Numbered from the stretch's first letter, positions 8,227-16,308 are shown. The stretch: 64,000 nucleotides of DNA from Oscillospiraceae bacterium (GCA_019423755.1 JAHZAU010000004.1:62001-126000); one strand, 5' to 3'. A program made the numbers and translations. Notes: generated from the sequence alone by a model not told the origin.

Positions 8227-9489
8227 ATGGAACTGGCGGCCCACGCGGCCTGGGTACTCCGGGCGTTGGCGGACGCGGGCTTTGAGGCGGTGGTGGTAGG
8301 CGGCTGCGTCCGGGACCGGCTGCTGGGCCGGGAGCCCCAGGACTGGGACGTCGCCACCAGCGCCCTTCCCCACCAGACCCGCCGCTGTTTGGAAGTACGC
8401 GGTGTACGGACACTGGAAGTGGGGCAGAAGTACGGCACCATCACCGCCCTGACCCCCGGCGGCCCGGTGGAGGTGACCACCTACCGCCGGGACGGCGACT
8501 ACGCCGACCACCGCCGCCCCCAGCAGGTGACCTTCACCTCCCGGCTGGAGGAGGACCTTTCCCGGCGGGATTTTACCATGAACGCCATGGCCTTTTCCCC
8601 GAAAACCGGCCTGGTGGACCGCTTCGGCGGGCGGCAGGACCTGGCGGCGGGCCGGGTGCGCTGTGTGGGAGCGGCGGACACCCGCTTTGCCGAGGACGCG
8701 CTGCGGGTGCTGCGGGGGCTGCGCTTTGCCGCCCAGCTGGGCTTTGCTTTGGAGCAGGAGACCGCCGCCGCGGCCTGCCGCTGGGCCCCGACCTTGGGGC
8801 AGGTGGCCGGGGAACGGCTGCGCCAGGAGTGGGACAAGCTGGTCGCCGCCCCGGCAGCGGGAGAGGTGCTGGCCCGCTATGGCGAGACCTTCGGCCAGAT
8901 GGCCCGGGGCTGCGGCCTGCCGCTGCCCGGAGATTGGGCGGCGCTGGGCCGGGGGCTGGGGGCGCTGCCCGCCCGGTTGGAGCTGCGGCTTGCCTGGGTG
9001 CTGGCCGGCCCGGAGGGGGACCTGGACCGGGCGCAGGCGGTGCTGCGGCGCTTTCGGTACGATAACCGCACCCGCGCCCGGGTGTTGGCCCTGGCCCAGG
9101 CGGCGGCCCTTGGCGGTTTGCGGGAAGGCTCCCGCCCGGCTTTGCGGCTGGCCCTTGCCCAGCTGGAACCGGCCTGGGGCGAGGCGGTCTGGCAGGCGGG
9201 GGAGGAGCTTGTCCTTCTGCGGCGGACGATCTACCCGGGGGAGGACCTTTCCCCGGTGCTGGCCCAGGTGCGGGAGCAGTACCCGCGCTTTTGTTGGAGC
9301 CCCCGTCAGCTTTGCCTGGGGGGAAGGGAGCTGGCCGGTTTGGGGGCCAAGCCCGGTCCGCAGATGGGGCAGCTGCTTTGCCACCTGTGCCGGGCCTGCC
9401 GGGAGGAGCGTCTGGAAAACAGCCCCCCAGCCCTAAAGGAGGAAGCGGCCCGCTGGCTGGCCGGTTTTGCTGAGGAAAGGAGAGGGTAA
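8227..9489 (+). CDS. cca: CCA tRNA nucleotidyltransferase
   Basis: A 420-residue class II CCA-adding enzyme, which adds or repairs the 3' CCA of tRNA using CTP and ATP. The head has GGCVRDRLLGREPQDWDVAT, with the metal-binding DxD of the catalytic site (DWDVAT), then RRDFTMNAMAF and the RFAEDALRVLRGLRFAA motif of the neck domain. Length fits the bacterial family. Start ATG 8227 follows a purine-rich AAAGGGGGAAGGG. The last 89 bp of the gene are part of a 265-bp tandem duplication, but the gene itself is intact. Confidence 0.95.
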   Translation: MELAAHAAWVLRALADAGFEAVVVGGCVRDRLLGREPQDWDVATSALPHQTRRCLEVRGVRTLEVGQKYGTITALTPGGPVEVTTYRRDGDYADHRRPQQVTFTSRLEEDLSRRDFTMNAMAFSPKTGLVDRFGGRQDLAAGRVRCVGAADTRFAEDALRVLRGLRFAAQLGFALEQETAAAACRWAPTLGQVAGERLRQEWDKLVAAPAAGEVLARYGETFGQMARGCGLPLPGDWAALGRGLGALPARLELRLAWVLAGPEGDLDRAQAVLRRFRYDNRTRARVLALAQAAALGGLREGSRPALRLALAQLEPAWGEAVWQAGEELVLLRRTIYPGEDLSPVLAQVREQYPRFCWSPRQLCLGGRELAGLGAKPGPQMGQLLCHLCRACREERLENSPPALKEEAARWLAGFAEERRG

Positions 9490-9930
9490 CGTGGAGATCA
9501 CGCTGCTTTGGCCGCGCACGCCCGGGCAGATCGCCCAGCTTTGCGCCCTGTGGGAAGCGTCGGTGCGGGCGACCCACCACTTTTTGCAGGAGGAGGACAT
9601 CCGCCGCATCGCGGGGCTTGTGCCCGAGACGCTGGAACAGGTGCCCCGGCTGCTGGTAGCCTGGCGGGAGGAGCGTCTGGAAAACAGCCCCCCGGCCCTA
9701 GAGGAGGAAGCGGCCCGCTGGCTGGCCGGTTTTGCTGAGGAAAGGAGAGGGTAACGTGGAGATCACGCTGCTTTGGCCGCGCACGCCCGGGCAGATCGCC
9801 CAGCTTTGCGCCCTGTGGGAAGCGTCGGTGCGGGCGACCCACCACTTTTTGCAGGAGGAGGACATCCGCCGCATCGCGGGGCTTGTGCCCGAGGCGCTGG
9901 AACAGGTGCCCCGGCTGCTGGTGGCTTGGC
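9401..9930. repeat. 265-bp tandem duplication across the cca/acetyltransferase junction
   Basis: Positions 9401-9665 and 9666-9930 are the same 265 bp, with five substitutions and no gaps. The repeat joins the 3' end of cca to the 5' part of the acetyltransferase gene. Both ends and the junction share GGGAGGA (9401, 9666, 9931), consistent with a duplication at short homology. Confidence 0.93.
9491..9754 (+). pseudogene. Chimeric frame: acetyltransferase N-terminus fused to Cca C-terminus
   Basis: This 87-residue frame starts with GTG 9491 and repeats the first 60 or so residues of the downstream GNAT protein, then switches in frame to the last 27 residues of Cca (ERLENSPPALEEEAARWLAG). It was made by the 265-bp duplication; because 265 is not a multiple of three, the cca tail drops into the GNAT frame. 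It has the same ribosome-binding context as the real GNAT gene, so it may be translated, but it lacks the acetyl-CoA binding motif and should be inactive. Confidence 0.8.
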
Positions 9931-10205
9931 GGGAGGACGGCTCCCCGGCGGGGTTCCTGGGCGCCGACGGGGACAGCTTGGAGATGCTGTTTCTGGCGCC
10001 GGAGGAGCGGGGCCAGGGGCTGGGCCGCCGCCTGGTGGAGGAGGGCATCCGCCGGTGGGGGCTGCGCTGGGTCAGCGTCAACGAGCAGAACCCCCAGGAG
10101 GTGGGATTTTACCAGCACCTGGGCTTTGTGCTGGACCACCGCACCGAAACCGACCCCCAGGGCGACCCGTTCCCCATCCTTTACCTGCGCCGGGAGCCGG
10201 TATAA
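9756..10205 (+). CDS. GNAT-family N-acetyltransferase
   Basis: 149 residues, a single GNAT domain that transfers an acetyl group from acetyl-CoA to an unknown amine. The acetyl-CoA pyrophosphate-binding loop is visible as RGQGLGRRLVEEGIRRWG (residues about 86-103) after beta strand 4 (LEMLFLAPEE), followed by VNEQNPQEVGFYQHLGF typical of strand 5 and helix 4. Start GTG 9756 follows AAAGGAGAGG, and the stop of the chimeric frame ends 1 nt before. It is probably co-transcribed with cca. Confidence 0.85.
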   Translation: MEITLLWPRTPGQIAQLCALWEASVRATHHFLQEEDIRRIAGLVPEALEQVPRLLVAWREDGSPAGFLGADGDSLEMLFLAPEERGQGLGRRLVEEGIRRWGLRWVSVNEQNPQEVGFYQHLGFVLDHRTETDPQGDPFPILYLRREPV

Positions 10206-10219
10206 CAAAACAGCAAAAG

Positions 10220-10259
10220 AAAAGCGCCGTCCCTTGTGCAAAGAGGGGACGGCGCTTTT
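10220..10259. terminator. Bidirectional terminator between convergent genes
   Basis: AAAAGCGCCGTCCC at 10220-10233 pairs perfectly with 10246-10259; A and T runs on both sides let it serve the acetyltransferase and the opposing flavoprotein gene. Confidence 0.88.
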
Positions 10260-10265
10260 TTGCGT

Positions 10266-10886
10266 CTAGCGGATGAAGTTGGTGCGGGCGCGGGGCAGCG
10301 GCTGCGGGAAGGGGAGGGTGTCCGCCGTCTGCTGGCGCACCTGCAAAAACCACGCCATGTTGGCGCCCAGGGTACGCAGCAGGGCCTGGCCCTCGGCGTC
10401 CTGGGCGGCTTCGCCCGGGGCGGCGCCGTGGACGGCGTTCCAGTAGAAGGAGGGCACCACGAACATCTCCGAGATGAGCAGGTAATGGTTCAGGTCGTCG
10501 AAGGTGGTGACCCCGCCGGAGCGCCGCAGCACCGCCACCGAGGCCCCGGCCTTGCCCCGCAGGCGGCCCTGGCTTTGGTAGAACAGGCGGTCCAAAAAGC
10601 ACTTCATGGTGCCGCCCATGGAGGCGTAGTGTACCGGGCTGGCTAAGACGAGCCCGTCCGCCGCCCAGATCTTCTGGCACCACTGGTCCATCTCCTCGTC
10701 GTTTTGGACGCAGCGACCGGTTTTGGCGCAGCCGCCGCAGCCCAGGCACCCGCCCAAAGCTTTGCGGCCCACCGAGAGGGTCTCGGTCTCCACGCCGCGG
10801 GCTTCCAGCTCCCGGCAGACGGTTTCCAGGCAAAGGGCGGTGTTGCCGTGGGGGTGGGGGCTTCCGTTGATGGCAATAACCTTCAT
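10266..10886 (-). CDS. Iron-sulfur flavoprotein / NADPH-dependent FMN reductase family
   Basis: 206 residues. The N-terminal flavodoxin-like fold starts with MKVIAINGSPHPHGNT, the FMN phosphate-binding loop, and SPVHYASMGGTMKCFLDR is the second flavin-binding stretch. Between them, CLGCGGCAKTGRC (about residues 47-59) is the compact Cys motif that binds a 4Fe-4S cluster in iron-sulfur flavoproteins. Likely role is electron transfer or reduction of an unidentified substrate in an anaerobe. The ATG follows AAAGGAG. No partner gene adjoins it. Confidence 0.85.
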   Translation of the reverse strand: MKVIAINGSPHPHGNTALCLETVCRELEARGVETETLSVGRKALGGCLGCGGCAKTGRCVQNDEEMDQWCQKIWAADGLVLASPVHYASMGGTMKCFLDRLFYQSQGRLRGKAGASVAVLRRSGGVTTFDDLNHYLLISEMFVVPSFYWNAVHGAAPGEAAQDAEGQALLRTLGANMAWFLQVRQQTADTLPFPQPLPRARTNFIR

Positions 10887-10979
10887 AATTTTCTCCTTTC
10901 GCGCATAGGGTATGAGGGTGTTTGGATGTTACCCTTATGATACACGCTCAAAAGGAAAAAGAAAAGCCCCCGCCGCCGG

Positions 10980-11699
10980 TCAGCGGATCTTTACCACGTT
11001 GAGGCTGGCGTCGCTGACGCGGACGGCCTCGGTCCCGGCGTTGTAAAGCACCAGGGCCACCGCCTTGCGCACCCGCAGGGTGTAGATACCGCCCAGGCTC
11101 AGGGTCTGGCGCTGGTTTAAGGCGGAGACGGTGCCGGTGGCCACCATACCGGGCAGCGGAGCGCCGTCGGCAGCGATGGCCAGGCTCACCTCGCCGGGGG
11201 CGCCGGTGGTCTGGGAAAGGGTGGCGTTGGCGGAGATCTGGTAAACGCCGGCGCACTGCAGCAGGATGACCCCGTTGGCGGCCGGGCGGGTGACGCAGCT
11301 GCCGCCCTGGGAAAGGTCGGCGGCAAAGGGGAGCGGCGCGCCGGGCGCCACGTCGGTATCGGCGGTGATCACCGAGGAGATGTAGTCCGGAGCCTGACAG
11401 CAGGGCTGGTTGGAATAGGGGAAGCAGCAGTCGGAGATGCTGTCGATATCCACGCAGACGCAGTCAAAGCGGGCCAGCTCGTTGCGGCAGAAATCCCCCA
11501 GGCAGTTGCCGCAGTTGTTGGAACAGCGGACGCCGCGGCAGGGGTCGGACTCGCAGGGGCGGCAGGCAGGCGGGCAGGGCGCCGGAGCGGGCGGAGGACA
11601 GGGAGCCGGGCAAGGCGGCGGGCAGGCGGGCGGACAGCAGGACGGGCACTGCGGACGGCAGCCACAGCCGCAGCCGGGGAAGGTACCATTATGGGACAT
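10980..11699 (-). CDS. Cys/Pro-rich spore-surface-like protein with a BclA-type C-terminal domain
   Basis: 239 residues. Residues 10-75 are dominated by Cys and Pro (CPPACPPPCPAPCPPPAPAP and similar), a composition found in spore coat and exosporium proteins that crosslink through disulfides. Residues about 105-239 read like the beta-sandwich C-terminal domain of BclA/C1q-like exosporium proteins (GVYQISANATLSQ, SLGGIYTLRVRKAVALVLYN). No collagen-like GXY repeat is present. Start ATG with AAAGGTGG upstream. The organism also carries spo0A and spoIVB, which fits a spore-surface role; this is inference from composition. Confidence 0.65.
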   Translation of the reverse strand: MSHNGTFPGCGCGCRPQCPSCCPPACPPPCPAPCPPPAPAPCPPACRPCESDPCRGVRCSNNCGNCLGDFCRNELARFDCVCVDIDSISDCCFPYSNQPCCQAPDYISSVITADTDVAPGAPLPFAADLSQGGSCVTRPAANGVILLQCAGVYQISANATLSQTTGAPGEVSLAIAADGAPLPGMVATGTVSALNQRQTLSLGGIYTLRVRKAVALVLYNAGTEAVRVSDASLNVVKIR

Positions 11700-11756
11700 A
11701 GGAAAACCACCTTTTTGTCAGATTTGCCCGGCAGGGTCCCGGGCACTAACAAGATA

Positions 11757-11790
11757 TGAAAAAACCCGCCTCCCGGTGACCCGGCGGGAG
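11757..11790 (-). terminator. Possible reverse-strand terminator upstream of the coat-like gene
   Basis: Read on the minus strand, CCCGCC pairs with GGCGGG and is followed by TTTTTT. No gene was found directly upstream of it on that strand, so it may insulate the coat-like gene from read-through. Confidence 0.5.
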
Positions 11791-11858
11791 CGGCGGGGCC
11801 GAAAGCAAACTTCATAGTTTGTTTTGATTTCGGTTAAAGGCACCTCACAACTGGCTGT

Positions 11859-12097
11859 TATAATAAAATCAGAAACAAGAACAGGAGGTGGATGACCAGC
11901 CTAATTTTTTGTTTGATGGCAAAAACGATTTCGATACATACGGCTTCTTCGTTGGTTCTTCCCGTGAGTAAGAACAACTGTCAGCCTGCCGGATGGACGG
12001 AACACCGGTCCGGCAGGTGGGGCAGACTAAGAATTCCGGGGCGGTACGCCGCACCCGTTTGATAGATTGGCCGCGGGCAGCACGCCTGCGGTTTTTT
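11859..12097 (+). ncRNA. Candidate small RNA or short-peptide transcript, about 230 nt
   Basis: TATAAT at 11859-11864 with an upstream TG (extended -10) predicts a start near 11871, and a perfect stem at 12071-12091 followed by six T predicts an end near 12097. Between them is a strong hairpin (CCTGCCGGA and its complement, around 11984-12023). A frame from GTG 11888 gives a 27-residue acidic/aromatic peptide (ending FFVGSSRE), but its start overlaps the Shine-Dalgarno, so coding is doubtful. I do not recognise it as 6S, SRP, RNase P or tmRNA. Confidence 0.45.
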
Positions 12098-12111
12098 GTT
12101 GCCCAAAAAAC

Positions 12112-12140
12112 AAAAACGCCCGCCCAAAAACGGGCAGGCG
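12112..12140 (-). terminator. Terminator of the TfoX-N gene
   Basis: Read on the minus strand, CGCCTGCCC pairs with GGGCGGGCG across a T-rich loop and is followed by five T. Confidence 0.75.
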
Positions 12141-12149
12141 GGAAGGGGT

Positions 12150-12479
12150 TTAGCCCTTCTTTTTGGGCTTTTTCGGCTTGGGGGCGGGCAGCTCCTCATA
12201 CATGGCGTCCAGCAGGCGGGCCAGCTGCTCCCGGTCGTCCACGTTGTCCACCAGCAGCATCTCCTTGGCGCCCTCGTAGGGCGGCTCCCGGGAAGCGTCC
12301 GGCATGCAGGCGATGGCCGACGGGGTGGGTTTGACCAGAAAGCGGTCGTCATAGATGCCGCCCACCACCTTCCTGCGGTAATAGAGGATGTATTCCCCCA
12401 TCATCGCCCGGTAGGTGATGTCCGAAAGCGCGGAGAGCTGCTCCAAAATAAAATCCAGATATCCTTTGCTCGATGCCAC
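12150..12479 (-). CDS. TfoX N-terminal domain protein
   Basis: 109 residues matching the TfoX/Sxy N-terminal domain family: YLDFILEQLSALSDITYRAM, then MMGEYILYYRRKVVGGIYDD and VKPTPSA, ending with a Lys/Pro-rich tail (PKPKKPKKKG). In Gram-negative bacteria Sxy activates competence genes, but the short stand-alone N-domain found in Clostridia has no established role. It is followed by its own terminator and preceded by a small DUF4177 gene on the same strand, with 27 nt between them, so the two may be co-transcribed. Confidence 0.8.
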   Translation of the reverse strand: MASSKGYLDFILEQLSALSDITYRAMMGEYILYYRRKVVGGIYDDRFLVKPTPSAIACMPDASREPPYEGAKEMLLVDNVDDREQLARLLDAMYEELPAPKPKKPKKKG

Positions 12480-12506
12480 GAAAGTTCCTCCTTTTCCCGT
12501 GCCTTT

Positions 12507-12692
12507 TTAAACGTCCCGCTCGAAAACCAGGTCCATGACCTTGATCTTGCCGTAATCGGAAAGCTCGGTGGGGACAAAGCCCACGTAGTGGTAGCCCTTT
12601 TGGGCGTATTCGTCGATGATGGCCCGGTGCTCCTCCGACCTTGCGCCGATGAGCTTGGAGATCTTGATGCTGACGTACTCGTATTGTTTCAT
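12507..12692 (-). CDS. Small DUF4177 protein
   Basis: 61 residues, KQYEYVSIKISKLIGARSEE at the start and GYHYVGFVPTELSDYGKIKV in the middle, the typical strand-helix-strand pattern of DUF4177. Function unknown. ATG at 12692 is chosen because GGAGGTG lies at proper distance; an in-frame ATG nine nt upstream would overlap it. It precedes the TfoX-N gene on the same strand. Confidence 0.75.
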   Translation of the reverse strand: MKQYEYVSIKISKLIGARSEEHRAIIDEYAQKGYHYVGFVPTELSDYGKIKVMDLVFERDV

Positions 12693-12776
12693 ACACGACA
12701 CCTCCGGCGGCGGTTTTTCTTCATTTTATCATAGCAAAAAGCCCCCGTCCATCCCCGGCAGATTTCCCCAAAAAAC

Positions 12777-12805
12777 AAAAACGCCCGCCCCAAAAAGGGC
12801 AGGCG
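12777..12805 (-). terminator. Terminator of the MarR gene
   Basis: Minus-strand stem CGCCTGCCC / GGGCGGGCG with a T-rich loop and T tract; almost the same hairpin as the one at 12112-12140. Confidence 0.75.
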
Positions 12806-12811
12806 AAAGGG

Positions 12812-13348
12812 TTAGTGGGAAACGTCCTCCTCCGGCAGTTCGCCGGGGCGGGGCTGGTCGGGGAGCTGGGCGGTCTGGCAGTGGGCCACATCCAGCCGGA
12901 AGGAGGCGTTGATCTGCGCCTGGACGGCCAGATAGGTCTCCAGCTGCTGGGTGGTAAAGCCCGCCAGCCCCTGGCAGTTGCGCATCCAGCACCGGTGGGT
13001 CAGGCAGCGGCAGCGCTGGTAGACCTCCTGCCCCGCGTCGGTGAGGTAGAGGCAGAGCAGGCGGCGGTTTTCCTCCGGGCGCTGCTGGCGCACCCAGCCC
13101 TTCTGGCGCAGGCGGCGGATCATCTGGGAGCAGGCGCTGGGGGTGCGCCCCAAGGTGGCGGCCAGCTCCGACACGGTGACGCCGGGGTTGCGGCCGATGA
13201 GCTGCAGGGTGTGCCCCTCGCCGGGGTGCAGCGTCTCCCCCTGGCACTGGTAGGAAGCGGAATCAAACTGCGCCATGAGCAGGTAAGCCTGGTCCATGGC
13301 GTCCCAAATGCGGCGGAAGATCGCTTGGTCTTGATTTTGCTGCGGCAC
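12812..13348 (-). CDS. MarR-family transcriptional regulator
   Basis: 178 residues with a winged helix-turn-helix: VTVSELAATLGRTPSACSQM is the recognition region and LRQKGWVRQQRPEENRRLLC the wing, as in MarR proteins that sense small phenolic or oxidative signals. Start GTG 13348 is preferred since AAGGAGGGG lies 6 nt upstream; an open extension of 11 codons before it would overlap the Shine-Dalgarno. No transporter gene adjoins it, so the target is not evident. Confidence 0.85.
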   Translation of the reverse strand: MPQQNQDQAIFRRIWDAMDQAYLLMAQFDSASYQCQGETLHPGEGHTLQLIGRNPGVTVSELAATLGRTPSACSQMIRRLRQKGWVRQQRPEENRRLLCLYLTDAGQEVYQRCRCLTHRCWMRNCQGLAGFTTQQLETYLAVQAQINASFRLDVAHCQTAQLPDQPRPGELPEEDVSH

Positions 13349-13405
13349 GGCGCACCCCTCCTTTTGCATCCAGTATACCACCGGGGAGGGGCGATTGCAA
13401 GGCGG

Positions 13406-15853
13406 CTAGGAGAGGGTACAGGTCAGCTGGCCGTCAAAGTCACAGGTGAGGGTGGCGTTGGGTCCGGCGGTGCCGTCCAGCAGCAGCCGGGCGGCCGGGT
13501 CCTCCACCCACTGCTGGATGGTGCGCTTGAGGGCGCGGGCGCCGTAACGGCTGCGGCAGCCCCGGCGGCAAAGCTCCTCCCGGGCGGCGTCGGTGCATTC
13601 CAGGCGGATGCCCCGGCTTTGGGCCCGGCGGCAGACTTCCTCCAAAAGCTGGTCGCAGATCTGGCGCACCTGGGGCTGGGTCAGCCGGCGGAAGACCACC
13701 ACCTCGTCGATGCGGCCCAGAAGCTCGGGGTGAAAGAGCCGCTTTAGCTCCTGGCGGCTGTGCTGCTCCGCCCGCTGAAAATCCGCGTCCTGGCCGTCCC
13801 CGGCGGCGGCAAAGCCCAGCGCCCCTTGCCCGTAGAAGGCCTCGGCCCCGATGTTGGAGGTCATGATGATGACGGCGTTTTTGAAGTTTGCCTTGCGGCC
13901 CTGGCTGTCCTGCAGGGTGCCGTCCTCCAAGATCTGCAAAAGCAGGTGGAACACGTCGGGGTGGGCCTTTTCGATCTCGTCTAATAGGATGACCGAATAG
14001 GGCCGGCGGCGCACCTGGTCGGTGAGCTGGCCGCCCTCCTCGTAGCCCACATAGCCCGGCGGCGAGCCGATCATGCGGGAGACGGCGTGCTTTTCCATGT
14101 ATTCCGACATATCCAGGCGGATCATGGCGTCGGGGGAGCCGAAGAGGCTTTGGGCCAGGGCCTTGCAGAGGGCCGTTTTGCCCACGCCGGTGGGCCCCAG
14201 GAAAAGGAAGGACCCGGCCGGGCGGTTGGGGTCGGAAAGACCGGCCCGCGCCCGGCGGATGGCCCGGGCCACGGCGCTGACGGCGGCGTCCTGGCCCACC
14301 ACCTGGCGGTGCAGCTCCGCTTCCAGTTCCAGCAGGCGCTGGGCCTCGGAGCGGGTCAGGGCGGACACCGGGATGCCGGTGGATTCCGCCACCACCTGGG
14401 CCACGTCCTCGCCGGTGACCTGGCCGCGGGTGGTGGAAAGCTTGCGGCGCCACTGTTCCCGCCCCAGCTCCCACTCCTCCTGGGCGCGGCGCTCCTGGTC
14501 CCGCAGGGCGGCAGCGGCCTCGAAGTCCTGGTTTTGGATGGCGGCGGTCTTCTGCTCCCGCAGCTCCCGCAGGCGGCTCTCCTGGCGAAGCAGCTGGGGG
14601 GAAGGCTCCGCCTTGCGCATCCGCACCTTGGCGGCCGCTTCGTCCAGCAGGTCCAGGGCTTTGTCCGGCAGGCAGCGGTCCGGCAGGTACCGCACCGAAA
14701 GGGCCACCGCCTGGCGCAGGGCCTCGTCGCTGATGGAAAGGTCGTGGTGCTCCTCGTAGCGGCCGCGCAAGCCCCGCAGGATGACCAGCGCCTGCTCCTC
14801 GTCCGGCTCTTCGATCTGTACGCTTTGGAAGCGGCGCTCCAGGGCGGCGTCCTTTTCGATGAAGCGGCGGTATTCCCGGATGGTGGTGGCCCCCAGCAGC
14901 TGGATCTCCCCGCGGGAAAGCTGGGGCTTGAGGATGTTGGCGGCGTCGATGGCGCCCTCGGCGGCCCCGGCCCCGATGATGGTGTGGATCTCATCCACAA
15001 AGAGGATCACGTCCCCGCAGGCGGTGACCTCCTCCATCACCGCCTTCACCCGCTCCTCGAACTCGCCGCGGTACTTGGTGCCCGCCAGCATGGACACCAG
15101 GTCCAGCGACACCAGCCGCTTGCCGGCAAGGCAGGGGGGCACCTGACCGGCGGCCAGCCGCTGGGCCAGGCCCTCGGCCACGGCGGTCTTGCCCACGCCG
15201 GCCTCCCCGATGAGGCAGGGGTTGTTTTTGCTGCGGCGGGAAAGGATGCGCACCACCCGGTCGATCTCCTTTTCCCGCCCCAGCACCGGGTCCAGCTTGC
15301 CCTGGCGGGCCTTTTGGGTCAGGTCCTGGCCGTAGCGGCCCAGCAGCGCCTGGCGGGGCGGGTCCTTGCGGCGGGCGGGGGAACGGGCCGGGCCGGCGCC
15401 CTCCGGCGGCAGGCTTTCCCCCAGCTGGCGGGTCAGCTGCGCCGGCTCCATCCCCAGCTGGCGGGCCGCCTGCCCCAAAAAGCGCAGGGCGTAGCAGTCC
15501 CGCTCCCGCAGCAGGGCCAGCAGGATGTGCTCGGTGCCCACCGAAGGGGACCCGGCGGAGCGGGCCTCGGCCAGCGCCTGCTCTAAGATCTTGCGGCAGC
15601 GGGGGGTAAAGTCCGCCGGGGCCAGCCGGGTGGGGACCCCTTTGCCCACCGTCTGCACCAGCAGCTCCAGCATGGGCTGGGTGCGGACGCCCCGCTGCTC
15701 CAGCGCCGCCCAGGCCGCGCCGCTGCCCTCCAGCAGCAGCCCCAGCAGCAGATGCTCGCTGCCCACGTAAGTATGGCCCAGCAGGCCCGCCTGGGCGATG
15801 GCCAGGTTGACCGCTTCGTTGGCGTGGAGGGTAAAACCATGGAATCGAAACAT
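13406..15853 (-). CDS. clpC: ATP-dependent Clp protease ATP-binding subunit ClpC
   Basis: 815 residues. The order is two Clp-N repeats (about 1-145; LGHTYVGSEHLLLGLL and SVGTEHILLALL), AAA+ domain 1 with Walker A GEAGVGKT and Walker B VILFVDEIH, a UVR/coiled-coil middle region (LREQKTAAIQNQDFEAAAAL), AAA+ domain 2 with GPTGVGKT and VILLDEIEKAHPDV, and the C-terminal D2-small domain. It unfolds proteins for ClpP and links to stress and sporulation control. Unlike the Bacillus ctsR-mcsA-mcsB-clpC operon, no ctsR or mcs gene adjoins it here. Confidence 0.95.
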   Translation of the reverse strand: MFRFHGFTLHANEAVNLAIAQAGLLGHTYVGSEHLLLGLLLEGSGAAWAALEQRGVRTQPMLELLVQTVGKGVPTRLAPADFTPRCRKILEQALAEARSAGSPSVGTEHILLALLRERDCYALRFLGQAARQLGMEPAQLTRQLGESLPPEGAGPARSPARRKDPPRQALLGRYGQDLTQKARQGKLDPVLGREKEIDRVVRILSRRSKNNPCLIGEAGVGKTAVAEGLAQRLAAGQVPPCLAGKRLVSLDLVSMLAGTKYRGEFEERVKAVMEEVTACGDVILFVDEIHTIIGAGAAEGAIDAANILKPQLSRGEIQLLGATTIREYRRFIEKDAALERRFQSVQIEEPDEEQALVILRGLRGRYEEHHDLSISDEALRQAVALSVRYLPDRCLPDKALDLLDEAAAKVRMRKAEPSPQLLRQESRLRELREQKTAAIQNQDFEAAAALRDQERRAQEEWELGREQWRRKLSTTRGQVTGEDVAQVVAESTGIPVSALTRSEAQRLLELEAELHRQVVGQDAAVSAVARAIRRARAGLSDPNRPAGSFLFLGPTGVGKTALCKALAQSLFGSPDAMIRLDMSEYMEKHAVSRMIGSPPGYVGYEEGGQLTDQVRRRPYSVILLDEIEKAHPDVFHLLLQILEDGTLQDSQGRKANFKNAVIIMTSNIGAEAFYGQGALGFAAAGDGQDADFQRAEQHSRQELKRLFHPELLGRIDEVVVFRRLTQPQVRQICDQLLEEVCRRAQSRGIRLECTDAAREELCRRGCRSRYGARALKRTIQQWVEDPAARLLLDGTAGPNATLTCDFDGQLTCTLS

Positions 15854-15930
15854 GACTGCACCTCGTTTTCGGAAGGATTCTGCCTCATAATATTGCCCGG
15901 GGGGCGAGGGTTATACCGCCTCACGGCGCC

Positions 15931-15969
15931 AAAAAAAGCCCGAAGGGCCGTTTTGGGGCCCTTCGGGCT
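15931..15969 (-). terminator. Terminator of the Cys/Asn-rich small gene
   Basis: Minus-strand stem AGCCCGAAGGGCCCC / GGCCCTTCGGGCT followed by seven T; it separates the small gene from clpC. Confidence 0.85.
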
Positions 15970-16030
15970 GCTGCCGGGCGGGGGGACGTGCCGCCCATCC
16001 GGCAGGGCGCAGGATGCGGGGAGGGAGGGG

Positions 16031-16249
16031 TTAGTCGCAGCAGCAGCAGTTGTTGCTGTTGTTGTTGCCGCCGCAGCAGCAGTTGTTGTTGCCGCCGCAG
16101 CAGCAGCCACAGCCGCAGCCGCCGTTGTTGCCGTTGTTGCCGCCACAGCAGCAGCAGTTGGAAGAGCCGCCCCAGTTGTTGTTGCAGCCGCCGCAGCAGA
16201 AGATCAGAACCAGGATGATGAGGACCCACATCGCGTTGTTACCGTACAT
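16031..16249 (-). CDS. Cys/Asn/Gly-rich small coat-like protein
   Basis: 72 residues. A short hydrophobic N-terminal helix (MWVLIILVLIF) is followed by a tail made almost only of Cys, Asn and Gly (blocks such as CCCCGGNNGNNGG). The design resembles small YjcZ/CotX-like sporulation proteins with a membrane-like helix and disulfide-rich tail. ATG 16249 has AGGAGG 9 nt upstream; the ATG two codons earlier is too close. A sigma-K-like promoter lies before it (16281-16308), which supports late mother-cell expression. Confidence 0.65.
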   Translation of the reverse strand: MYGNNAMWVLIILVLIFCCGGCNNNWGGSSNCCCCGGNNGNNGGCGCGCCCGGNNNCCCGGNNNSNNCCCCD

Positions 16250-16280
16250 ACTCATGTACCTCCTAAAAGTGATTTCAGAA

Positions 16281-16308
16281 TAGTCTATGAATCACAGACG
16301 ATTTTGGT
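16281..16308 (-). promoter_or_regulatory. Sigma-K-like promoter
   Basis: On the minus strand, ACC is followed after 16 nt by CATAGACTA, which matches the late mother-cell sigma-K pattern (AC, 16-17 nt, CATAnnnTA). It is 30 nt before the start of the Cys/Asn-rich coat-like gene. Confidence 0.5.
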
